Position numbers and translations under genes: made by a program. The notes under the pieces were generated by a model, which ran no database searches, had not been told where the DNA came from, and worked only from the letters and a program-made list of their open reading frames with translations. Shown here in pieces: positions 34,970 to 55,200 of a DNA stretch of 64,000 bases. Where the stretch lies: positions 26,248,359-26,312,358 of the forward strand of contig NC_086352.1 in the NCBI RefSeq assembly GCF_036324505.1, written 5' to 3'. Each line of letters opens with the position of its first letter. Positions within the stretch are counted from its first letter, which is position 1. Origin of the DNA: Eleginops maclovinus. Taxonomy: Eukaryota > Chordata > Actinopteri > Perciformes > Eleginopidae.

Positions 34970-43285
<8,316 letters not shown>

Positions 43286-43293
43286 CATTTTAG

Positions 43294-44394
43294 TAGTGAT
43301 GTTACGTACTGCGTCGAGGGTTCGGAACGTGAGTCGAGTAATGCATTACGTTTTTTGTGAAGCGCGTATCGAGGCTTGTATATCGTTTGAGGCCAGTGAC
43401 GTCGTCGATGACAAACAAAGCCTCGCTGCCCGTCCATTCCACGTGAATGCTTTAGATAGTGCCTCTGATCGGTTGAACCACTGACACTTGACAGTTGTAT
43501 AACACTCATATTCCCCCTCCTGTACCCGGCCCCAGTACGCCGATGGGATTAGGAGGACTCAAACCCTCACTTAAACCTCTCTGAGGATTGTTTGTTTCAC
43601 TTATTGATGTAGGCTACTGTGTCGGGCTGGGGGTGTGTGTGCAGTTACGGAGCTGAAGCGAAGCGCAGCGAACTAGTCACAACACATAACTTAGTTTGAT
43701 TTCCTAACCTGCTTATCTTTCCTGGTTTTGAATAAAGGTTTTGCACCAAATGACACATCCCTATTGAAGACCTCTACAGATGGGATACGACGAGTGTGAC
43801 ATAGAAAATGCAGGAACGTGTTGATTGGCTGAGAATCAACAAAGTATATTAACTGGAATTAACAGAATCTTCAGAATATTTCAACATGTAGGCTGTGGCT
43901 CAGCTGGAAAGCAACTGACTATCAACTGTAGGGTCGTAGGATCAACCACCGGATGACACATTTATTTGTTTATAAAAGCGTAAGTTTAATGTCATAATGT
44001 AGTTAATGCATGTATTTTTTGATGTTGTTTACCTTATCTGAGGCTATAACATGGATAAGTTTACGAATACTATTTAGGAATAAAAATCTCTCTTTGCAAT
44101 GCTTTCCAGGCTTTTCAGTGACAACCATTCAACAGGAATATATACTATATTGATACGAATTGATTACATGAAAATATGATTTCATGATAATTTTTAACGG
44201 TTATTGTTAAAGCTTCCCTCATTGTGAACTCTGTATAATGAGATCATACTGTGGAGATGTCATATCTGCCTGTTTTACCAACTTTGACCAACAGGGGGGT
44301 TTGTCTGCAAATGAAGCCTCATGAGATGAACCCTTTTGCGAACCAATTGGCTGGAAAGCTTCAAAGATTCATAAGGCTTCATTCGCCATCACTA
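43294..44394. mobile_element. Non-autonomous hAT element, 1.1 kb
   Basis: The ends are TAGTGATGTTACGT at 43294 and the inverse of TAGTGATGGCGAAT at 44394, sharing eight terminal bases. They are flanked by 8-bp direct repeats CATTTTAG (43286-43293) and CGTTTTAG (44395-44402), identical at seven positions. TAGTGATG is a recurrent terminus of fish hAT families, and GAAGC/GCTTC blocks near both ends are also typical. There is no transposase ORF inside. A tRNA-like SINE head lies within at 43891. Confidence 0.6.
43891..43952 (+). mobile_element. Degenerate tRNA-like SINE head
   Basis: GGCTGTGGCTCAGCTGGAAAG resembles a box A region and GGGTCGTAGGATCAACC a box B region at the expected distance, as in fish tRNA-derived SINEs. 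It lacks a clear body. A functional tRNA is unlikely because the arms do not pair well. Confidence 0.4.
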
Positions 44395-44402
44395 CGTTTT
44401 AG

Positions 44403-47400
44403 CAGTTAACATAAGTATTTGATTGTATTAATTACTTTCTTTGTCTTGGAGATACCGTGTTCATTGGGGAGGTTACTTCTTGGTTCAGCAAAATGCGTGG
44501 CTGAGCACTGAGGACTCATAAATACTGCAAGCAGCCAATAGGGATGGATTGAGACAAACCAACGGTTTCCATGTCAAAGGGGGATTTGGGTGTTGTCAGT
44601 GTCCTTTGTGTATGCTGGTAATCTTAATTACCCCTTGGTTTCTGCTTGGTTTGGCCGAGCCACTATATAGATTCCTTGGTTCTTTGGATATTTGGGTAAA
44701 CACACACCCCCAGTTTCTTTATTCAACTCCTGGGTCCTGTTGCTTTACTGCTTTGGTCCCTGATAGAGATAAATGTTGAAGAAATATTCAATAGCAATTC
44801 AATGGATCAATGAGGAACTGGTAAAGGAAGTATAATCTTTACAGATGATTCTTTACAAGCAAAATGATAGATTTGGGAGCAAAGAGTTACTTTTTATGGT
44901 TTTGATTTCCCTTACAGTAGTCTATGAATACAGCTGCTCAACAAAACTGTTTACTTTGTGCTTTTGAAACATTAAAAAAAAAAAGTAAAATAGCTCAGAG
45001 TCAGAGATGAGCTTTGCCTAATAGATTGTCCCAGACCAACTGCATCGTCTACTCGGGGCAGAAAAAATGTCTCCCCAGTGATGACGGGTTTCCACTTTGG
45101 GCTCATGCCCTCATGTGATGAGGTTGACCTTGAAGTGGGAAGTCAGGCACTCTCTGCTCTTCCACTGCTGCCCTGTTCTTTTTGCTGGAAGAACTCTATG
45201 GTTATCATTAGACAGTGGATGATGTCACTGGTCTCTGGGGACGTGCACAGCATTTCTATGGACCACGAACAAAAATTAACAAATTGGTTCATGGTAAGAG
45301 TGACAGTGAGGGCAACCAATTTGGTATCATATTGGGACAACCACATGGATGTGTCTCATTCGTCGAGACATATTCTCATTAAAGGGCACTCAAACTAAAC
45401 ATTGGCCTGCTTAATTAAAGAACGTATATCATTCGCTTCCTTTTTCTAAACAACCTTTGTACATTATGGCACTTTTTAAAACACGAAGAGACGCTTAATG
45501 TACTGTAATGTTACATCATTTATCATTTTGGATTTGTTTTGAACTCAAAGTAAAAATATCCTTTGTTTTATCCTTTTCATGATTAGTGTTCCTGGTTATT
45601 TAAAAGGTATCATGAGATCAGTCAATTATTCCATGTATTGTTTTTTTTTGCCAACCACTCGGGATGGGGTCTGACGGGCGATTTCACAAAGATAAGAACC
45701 AGACAAAATATTAGCTTTCAACAACAAATGTTTATGGTCAATGACAAAACTTACTATAGCTATGGCTCTTGTTCGTTGAAAGCAAAGGTAAAGGTCATGT
45801 TTTAGAGCCAAGTTTGTGAAGGGAGAAGGTTAGAGGGATGGATGGGTCAACATAATGTCAGACTTTAACAAGGGAGATCGCTGTTTGCTTATTGATTTAT
45901 TTCGACAGTAAACAATTTTTCTTTCCTAGTCTTAACGAAGAATACCAACAAAGATCCCCTGAATCAGGATGTTTTCCTTTTTGTTCGGGCCTAAACCTAA
46001 CTGATCCTTAAGCTCTGTGAAGCCTTATTAGAAATACTTTTATTTTTCTCTCAGTGATTTGTTGAGACATTTTGGATGGCATTGACAAATCATAGTAGAA
46101 GCAGCCAAAGATAGTTCAACCAGATCAGAAATTCTGTATTTGACATTGTAGGGGGCAATGACATATAACACATAGCCTACAGCTGAAGACCTATTGGTCC
46201 AGTTACTTGCACATTACCTGAACAGTAGCCCAATGTTTTCGGCAAAACTTCAAATGGGAATAAATAGATGGTTATGTATTGTGTTTGTGCCTGTAAGGCC
46301 CGAGGCCATACTTTATAGAGGCATTGTTTTCAATGACGCTTTGATATGATTGCCTAAGGGTTTCCGTACTATAAAGGCAGGCAAATAAAGGCAAAATAAA
46401 GGGGTACAAGTTGGACCATTCAACACTAATAGTCCGGTTTTTAACTAGAAAATCTTCCAAAGGCGTTTTGCATAAAAGAAAGCATTGATATCCAGTATTT
46501 TATCTTATCAATGACAATGGTTTGGTCGAGCACAAATCTCTCTAGAGGCTGTATGACTGCTTATAACTAAGCATTTAAATGTGGTTATTGGAACTTTGCA
46601 CATCAGGTTTTTAACTTTTAGCCATCTGTATGTGAAGTGCTATTTATAGTGTTACTTGGCTAAACAGGAGGTCTTAAAATTGTTGTTTCTACAAAGTCTA
46701 CAGCAATAAACTTAAATCTGCATGTAAAGTGATTAACCGCAAAAGACCTGCACAATGATCCTTACAGTTTTAACAGCTCAGATTTTATTTTTATTAAATA
46801 AGTTGTAAATGGTTTTTCAATCTCTCTTTATATAAGTGTTTGCAATAGACTTCACAGTGCATGTGAAGGCCAGTCACAACCAAGGGGTACTTTACAGGAG
46901 GCCAAACTTTTATCAACGCTTGTCTCATAGATCAGCTTGCTGGAGTTAATAGGGTCACAGAGTCAACTTGGCTCATTAATGAATGAAAAGGAGAAAAGTA
47001 TAGAGTTCTGGATGGAAGGAACTGAGAGGAAGTGTTCTGATGGATTGCATGAAGCCATGATTCGTCTTACACTCAGATAAGGAAATGAAAGCAGAAAAAG
47101 GAGTTAATATGAGGAGAGAAATGAGACACTGAAAGAGAGAGAAATGTAAATGGTGACGGAGTGATTGAAGCCTAAAGGGAATGAATGCCTTTAATAAGGA
47201 ATGAAAGGCAAGGTGGCACAGTTGAAAGGGTTTTGCTGAATCAGTAATAAAAGAGAGAAGGAAATTAAAAGAGAAACATTTAACATTTTATGCAGAGGCA
47301 GGATAACCCTTCAAGTGAATATCTTTGACTTTAGACCAATTTATTGTACATATTTGTATCACTGTTTGTCATGTTGTTATCTTTTAACACTATGTTTTCG

Positions 47401-48204
47401 CCAGTTTCATGTTTGTCTTTGAAGTTGTTTTAATACTTCCTGTACATAGTTTAGTTTCCATGGATAAACCAAATGTTGATACATACATGCAGTGCAACAC
47501 TGCAAAGTGTAGTAAGACCAATGAGAAACACATTAGACTGAAATGATGAAGAGAAACATATACCAAAAAAAGAAAGTAAACAACCTAAAACAAATCCACA
47601 GTTTGGTGGAGGTCTGTGTATTATTCATGGAGATGAGAACCCGATTGGAGTTCTCAGGCGATTGAGGTAATTGCCTCATTCTGACTTTGGCAGAGCTAAT
47701 TTGCCAGATAATTTCGAAGAGGGCAGAATTAATTGCACATACTCTTTCGGGTCAACAGTTCACTGGGTTAATGATTGTGATGATTGTGACCTTGTGAGGA
47801 TAACAGAGCGAACAGGAGATAAAATCCAGGGGGAAAAGAGAGTGAGTGCACAAATGATTATTAGTTACTATAAACATGGTTAGTAACACATAGATTACGA
47901 TAGTTACACCTTTTGTCAGTTTTGTTATGTATACTATCTATTGGTTAGGAGGCTTTGTGAGTTTATTTGTGCGTTAACAAAATCAATTTGAATGCAGCAA
48001 TACATTTTTTATCAGCTAACATAAGAAAATGGAGGTGAATCATAGGTGCCCTTATTTCTAAGAGGACCTAATGCTAATTTTCAGGTTCATATTTGTATTT
48101 TGTCCTCATGCTGTGACATGTTTACAAAATACCAATAATGTGCCTATATGTATAAGTCTGTAATTTAAATCTGATCCAAGGACAACGTTATATGGGTTGA
48201 AAGT
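44403..48204. other. Unique non-coding DNA, possible conserved block
   Basis: ORFs up to 106 codons without motifs. The segment 47630-47790 (AGGTAATTGCCTCATTCTG, AGAATTAATTGCACAT, GGGTTAATGATTGTGATG) resembles conserved non-coding DNA. A TATA-like CACTATATAG is present near 44661 without other promoter evidence. Confidence 0.5.
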
Positions 48205-48570
48205 CTATCTATACCAAACAATTTTCTGAGTTTGCACTGACTCCCAAAAAGACAACATTTTAGGGCACGGCCACATGAGATGACTGTATGTGCCACAGCT
48301 AATTTTACATTTTACATATAATGAAGAGCACATTAGATTGTATTTACCTCGAATAGCAGGTGTTACATGCAGTCTGTGAATGACCTTGTATTGGGTCTCA
48401 TGGAATTTGTTAGACATATTATCTTCTTTGAATTCAGATTTTTTCTTTGCCACATCTCATCATCCAGATTGGACCCAAAGTCTTCCCTCCAAGCCGTTTT
48501 AAAATAGGGCCTCTTTAACAACATAAGATTTGCCTAAATGGAATTTTAGTGTAGTGCACGGAACCAGTGG
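48205..48570 (-). pseudogene. L1-type LINE ORF2 C-terminal remnant
   Basis: On the minus strand a stretch reads HETQYKVIHRLHVTP, then CSSLYVKCKISCGTYSHLMW followed by PCPKMLSFWESV. This matches the standard C-terminal pattern of fish L1-type ORF2 (YKVLHR, CxxC, HxxWxCPxxxxFW). Upstream, in a second frame, WREDFGSNLDDEMWQ fits the preceding segment of the same protein, so a frameshift separates them near 48440. No reverse transcriptase core or 3' UTR is recognisable nearby. It is an old truncated copy, unrelated in position to the LINE at 20-32 kb. Confidence 0.65.
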
Positions 48571-51500
48571 TCAAAGTCTGATGATCTCTCCCCACACAGG
48601 AAGTGATTAACTATAGTTGAAGATGTACATATACTCCTGTGGCTTTGCTATTGCTCTATCACTCTCCTCCACTGCTCTTGCTCCTGCTCTCTCTGTAACT
48701 AGCTGTAACAGTAAACTGTGTTATAATTAATGCCTGAAATTTGCATATTATAGCCAATTACCATGTTGATTATTTAAATTTGACCTGGATGAAAAACCCA
48801 GACAGTTTCAATTGTGCTGTATTGGCTGTGTATATCACAATGAACACTTACTACAACATAGTGACATTAAGCTAAATATAACATATTGTTTAGAATAAAA
48901 TATAGCCATTGTAAATTCTTTACTCTTTGACACATATGCACTTTGTCATTTTGAATAAGATAAAAACTAAATCTCTATGGCCTCTCTGAGTTACAGAATG
49001 ACCTCAACTCTTTTCAGAACGCAACAGCCTGAATTTCCCACAGGGAACTAATTTATCTTTATGCATTAGCCAAAGCTTCCGAGGATTCCTACGAAACAGG
49101 ATTAAATGTTAAATATTGATGAACCCTTTTAAGTCCAGCACAGCACCTTACTAGGTATGTAATCTTTAAACTCCCTTTGTTCCAGGTGGCCGCTCAGGAT
49201 TCTGGGAATTGGGTATCTTAGGGTCAGCTTCAGTTCAGGACGGAGGCTGGACTGTCGAAGTGCCCAACCTTGCTTGTTTCCTGCAATATATTTTAGAATG
49301 TCAACAAATGGAAACTGGAGGTTGACTAATGGGACACTTAGAAAAAACTGAAATGTCACTGATGATGTCATTAGAGTATTTCACATTTCTTATGGAATGG
49401 AGTTGTTCTCCAATGAATGTAGAATTTGACCTAATTATAATGTCCATATGTTTGGACCTTGACCTAAAAGTCAGGATTTATTGCACTCCACCATCTGATT
49501 GTAGCCACTAATATTAAAAAATAACATTCATTTTTGTGATACAACATTTTCTCTAAACACCAATTGTCATTGCTGCAAGATTGCATTCTCTAATACACAA
49601 ATGGATCCCAAAAATTGCTTATTATTTAGCTACATTTATTTAAAGGAAATGTTTGAATAACTTGAAATGCATTTCAGGGAAGAAATACTGTAATATTAAC
49701 GTTGAATAGATTAATTATTAATATCAATATGGTTTTTGTTGTTGCAGAATTTACATTTTTCACAGATATATTCAATATATCTGCCATTGCTTTACAAAAG
49801 CCACTTGTTATAGTTGACAATATACTTAGAGCAATGCTGTGTTTCTGGGATTTAAAAGCGTAAGAACAAGTACGTTTCTCATGGTATTTTTTTGGTATAA
49901 CCATAAAGGAAGTAGGAGTTGACTGAAAACATGTTATCCAAATTGTATGAAATGTAAAGTCTGACTGCACATTTGGGAAAGTTACGTAAATGAATGGTAG
50001 GTTGTGTATAACGCAGCCTAATAAAACAAATCTTCCTTTAGACACTTTCCTTTCAGACTGCAATTTCATCACAGAATGTATCTACTAGAAAATCCATTAC
50101 AGTTTAATAAATGACCTATTGTAACCTTGAGCAACTATGCAATGAAAATATGTAGAATTGAAATAAAAGGCACTCTGGTCTCATTTGAGCGAGCCAGCTT
50201 AGACTTCCAGTAAGGGTGTATATATTTAAATTAAAATCTGCTGGTGTGGGAGATTGGGTCACAATGCATATTCAGATGCTAATTCTAGGCATTTGTCTGT
50301 GAAGCAGTGGGCCATATAATTTGACTTTGTGTGGGACTGTCCTGAGTGCCAGCTCTGTCTGGAGAGGCGGAAATTAAATGTTTATGAGATAATGTGAGAG
50401 AAATACAGAAAGCAAATTCATTCAAAAAAGGAAATAAGAAATATTAAGGAAATATTGCTCAGTTTTTACAAGCAGCAGTGAGACAGTACTGAAGAATACA
50501 AATACTTTGCTGTTATGTAATGTACTGTCTAAGAGTACGTCTGCAGTCTGTTGAGGCGGCAAGTAATAATTTCATCACCAGTTCCCCAGTACCAACTATT
50601 TTTTTACCATCTCTCGTAACCAGGCACTACAGGACAAGCCTCTAATCGCCTTGAATAAGTGGTTGTCTACATTCTAAAGTAGGCTATGGTAAGCTTGACA
50701 AATATATGTAATGTACGCAAACAACAACACCTTTCCTATTATCCTGTGTATATATTTGAATTAGTATAATCTACATTATTTTTCTGGCTGTGTCTTTCTA
50801 ACACAAGCTGATTCACAGAACAACATCATCATTCAGAAACATGCATGGTTGCAGTTTCCCAGTATTACAAACTGGATTGATAATTAAACATTCTCAGATG
50901 TTCATAAATACTTGCCACTCAGCACCAGATAATCTACACCTTTCTTCAAATTGAATAAGCTCCAAAATAACTGGCTTCAGTGTGAATGTGTTAATACTCA
51001 TGTCAACTCCAAACACCAGTGAATAATAGCATGTGTAATATGGTAATTGCACATGAAGTATACACATTGTAACATTAGTTTGTGTGCTGTTCTGAGCACG
51101 TTCAGGTGCAACTATGTGTGTCTTTCTGCGCCAGCGGTGTCACCGCCTGATAAATAGGCCTCCAGATGTGTGTGAAGCCTATCTCTGGCAGTGAGGAATA
51201 TCTGCTCTCTCTGCTACTTCATCATGGAGAGGCAGCTCTGACAGGAACCCTGACACAGAAACCTCTCCTAGCAGGAAAGTGGGGACAGCTTGGGCATAAT
51301 TAGAATTAATGCAGAGATGTAGAATAAGGAAATGAGCCATACAGATCAGCTCTTCATTTCAATTTTATGCTTCACTGGTTGAATTTCATGGCTAATAATG
51401 GATAGGCAAGGCTGCCGATCACTGTTGCTTGTAATGACAGATGTGTATGCATTGTTCTCCCTGTCGAGAGAACAATAAGGAGAGAAGGATATAAAAGGTA

Positions 51501-52154
51501 AATAGATGTGCAGAAGCTGGATGAACACGTATGTAGAGCATTCAGTCCGTAGAGCATGGACTGAATGTTAATTACAATTTAACCTCTGGATGCAAAAATA
51601 ATTATTTACACAGGGAAAAATGCGCAGAAAATGCAGTGTTTACAATAATATTCTTCTGTGTTCAAAAGTCAAAGTTGATGGACAGTATTCCCCTGATTTA
51701 GAATTTTTCCCGGTAAAGCTGTCAGCCATTTTAACTGCTCTTGTTTTGCATTATTGGACAAAGCTACAACTGCATGTAGTTGTGCTACCCTGTGTTGCAT
51801 AATGTCAATAAATTATCCTTTAGTGGGATTGTCCACAATAAGGACACATTCCCTTGGCGAATAAGAAGCAAAAGGGTTGATTATTGCACGTCATTCCCTA
51901 TCCGGTCTCTTTCCCTTCTTTTCATCTTTTGACTTTGACTTGAATGGTTCTCAATGAAAATGTACTATTGTTGCAGATGGGACATGCGTGTATTGGTTCT
52001 TCAGTGCACTGAATAATGTTGAGTTTTTCCTCTCCATCACAAGGTTTGATGTTCTCTTTCTCATCATGGTCAATATCGAACAAAAGATTAAGTGTCTGGT
52101 CTTCATTATGTCATTGATCACAGTGCTGCTACAGAATGTCATGGGAGCGAGATA
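48571..52154. other. Unique non-coding DNA, no gene seen
   Basis: The longest ORF (49674-50072 minus, 132 codons) is in AT-rich DNA, lacks motifs and has a random-looking composition. The block 50260-50400 (GCATATTCAGATGCTAATTC, then ATTTGACTTTGTGTGG) looks like conserved non-coding DNA. Confidence 0.5.
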
Positions 52155-52270
52155 AAGAATGTAGCTCAGGAGCAAGGTTGGAGGTTGGATCCCTGCTGTT
52201 TTTGTGGCTGAACCTTGGGTTATTCTCTCTGGTCAGCCGTGTGAGTGTGTAAGTGTATGAGAGTCACATA
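52155..52270 (+). repeat. Possible degenerate SINE
   Basis: GTAGCTCAGGAGCAAGG and GGAGGTTGGATCCCTGC resemble box A and box B regions of a tRNA-like head. They are followed by GTCAGCCGTGTGAGTGTGTAA, similar to fish SINE bodies. Degeneration makes this tentative. Confidence 0.3.
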
Positions 52271-55200
52271 AATGAAGAATTGATCAGCAGTGCATGATCC
52301 CTACAAAAAAAACGATCCACTTTCTTAAACACTGACAGCTAGGAATAGATTAATGTAATGCCACAGAGGGGACACATTTAAATCTGATATCATTTCTCAT
52401 TAAATGTCATTTCATGCTCCCTGGTGCCCACGCAAAACATTCACCAGCCTCCCCAATGCAAACTAAAGTAGTATGTATAATATAGCCTTCGCACTTAATA
52501 ATGTAAAGCCCATCTGAGACCAGCACAGTCCAGCATATGCTCCTTAACATAGTATTTTTAAAAGGGGTTTGTAAAAGGTGCAGTACACACACATTATTTG
52601 AAATAATTTGATAGGGTTAGTCCCTGTTGTGTACTTTCCTCTCTGCTGACAGTGATTGTGGGTTTTGACAACCACAGTTCATTAGTGGGTATTAGGAAGA
52701 AGCTCACACAAGAGACCGCATTGTGAAAGAAGCGTAATATGTTTCTCATTACGGTATGTATCAAATGAACTCACACACCATAGGTCTTCATTTCATGCAG
52801 CCCTTGTTAAGCTCTCTGGGGTGAGAGCTTTAATGAATGCATATGTATAGTGCACCTGACATCCACAGTGCAGAAGTGTTCTCTGAAGCTTTGAAACATA
52901 CGATGAGGCTGACTTTAATGGGAGCAGAGGCAATTATTAAAGCTTAGCCCTTCCCATCATGGAAACAGATGCAGATTATATCTCTGCATTTGTAAATGAT
53001 AATCAATTAAAGATAAATGACTCAAAATGTGACATTAGTGTACTCTGAGCATGGAAACCTCACTTATATGTTTAATGTGTATTTAAAATGAACAGTTAAA
53101 CATTGACTGATCAAAATCTGTAATTTGACTGGTAAATCACTTTAACATGAATTATTATGCATTCAATAAAATTGATGCATTGAACAACACTGTGTACAGA
53201 ATATGACACTAGTGATGGATTTAAGCTAATGAGCCATAAGACTAGCGATTAACGTGATTTGTATTTGTCATATTTAATTTTTATTCAGAAAAATGTGTTT
53301 TCTAAATTCCTCTAGTAGGCTACTTCCTTGATTAAACAAAAAAGGGAGGTGAACGTGCAGCCGGAAGATGGATTTATGCTTTGTGATGATACATCTGTTT
53401 TATGTTTAAGAATGATTTGTGCATCGTTTTATTTCATTCCATGTCTCACAATTGTCACATTAACTTCTCAATTATTTTGAGTAAATCAGTTTGAGAGTCG
53501 GGTGAGACAGGCGAGGGAGACAGAGAGGGTTGAGATGGAGACATATCTAGGAGCTCTGACTATCCAAGATAACAAAATCATTTAATTTTTTCTTCTGCAG
53601 CACAGTGAATATTATTCATCTGAATGGAGTGAGCCGTGTTCCACAGTCAGGGAGAAAAAATGAATGGTTTTCAGAATACTGAAAGAATTTCTCAATAAAG
53701 TCTTTGTCTGCAAAGTAGAGCAAAGTATTGCGACCACATATTGTATGAGGTACAGTTGCTTAATAACTAGTGTAGCTTTCCACCCCCTGCAAGCTATCAG
53801 GCTATGTTTAAGGTTGTTAACATATGATTTTAAGATTTCTTTGGTAGGAGAAAGACTTAGAATATGTATTCCATAAATGTTATATACAAATATTGCCCTT
53901 ACAAATGTTTAAACACGTTCTTGTGAAAAGCCTGCAAAGCCAAGCTCTAGTCGGCCTAGTTTGCTCTCCTCAGCCATTCACATATGCTCCCACAACCGGA
54001 AAACATAACACATGAATGCCTTATTCTCCTATTACTGTTACACTGCAGTGTACAGTCCAAATCCTCAGCATCCATCTTCCACATGGAAAGTCTATTGGCT
54101 TTCAACTCTGCTGGTCTGCCTCTGTTCAGAGACTCGGGTCAGGAACGATTTTTCATTGACATGCTTCATCTACCATGTCACAGTGTGAGCTACAAAATGA
54201 TTTTCTGTGCCTCTGACCATGAGTTCATCTTCAATATATGCTTTCATAGTTATTAAAAAGTTGTTTCCTGCTGCATTGTATAATGCTTTATCCGTGCTTC
54301 TCTAGGGAATGGGATCATGTACGCTGCTGAAAGACAAGGCCATGTAAGTAACTTTTAAGTAACTGTTCAGAAATTGTACTTTCACCCAACAGCAGTCAAG
54401 AGAGGTGACTGTGAAGCATCAGACATTTCAAACTGATCCCTGGTACCTGCCCTTCCAGGGTTAGGTAGGCTGTGGAAATTAAACCCCCCACTCTGGATGT
54501 GACCTCTTCACAAACCCTTAATGGAGGCCATCCAACAATTAATCCTAAAGTGAAATCCTCACGTCAAAACCGAGCAAAAGGGATTTATAGTAGATCTGGT
54601 TGAAGCCCAGGACAGTCCTCTTTTGGTTCTGCTGCACAAATATAAACTGCCTGCAGTAAACAAAAAAACAGTTCTAATTTTAATACCAAAAGACAAAGGG
54701 ATGGAATTTTGGCAGGTAGGTCTTTCTGCGAATACAAAACAACCTAACATGCAACACATTAATATTGCAGTGTGTTGTAAATACAATCCTGAATAAAACC
54801 ATCATTCACACAAGTGGTATTTATTGTCGGAGTTCAAATGTGGCTATATGTACTGTATATGCAGTGTGAAAAAAGCTCAACTAAGATTAGCAGAGGATGT
54901 TAAATGTGTTTTCAAAAATTAATAAAAATCCTACATTTTGAAAGAATGTAGCCTTAAGAAAAAAACTACAGTAAAACAATCATAATAGATTTTTTTGATG
55001 TCTTTCGAATTTGCGTCTCTGTTTGTTGTGCGTTATCCTAGAAAACAGAGGAACCCCTGCTGTTGTCTGAAACAATGCCCATTGTCATTAGGGATTACTA
55101 TAACAACGGGCAAAATGAAACCCATAGATTACACCAAGGAGTTACTTCATAACATTATCTACTGTTGACCTGTATTGTTGAGATTTAGTGTGGGAAGAAA

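Noticed and set aside
44590..44780. LTR- or promoter-like segment with CACTATATAG
   Set aside because: No paired LTR, no primer site, no downstream gene; the TATA word alone is not evidence.
49674..50072. 132-codon minus-strand ORF
   Set aside because: AT-rich, no motif, no splice context and amino-acid composition as expected by chance.
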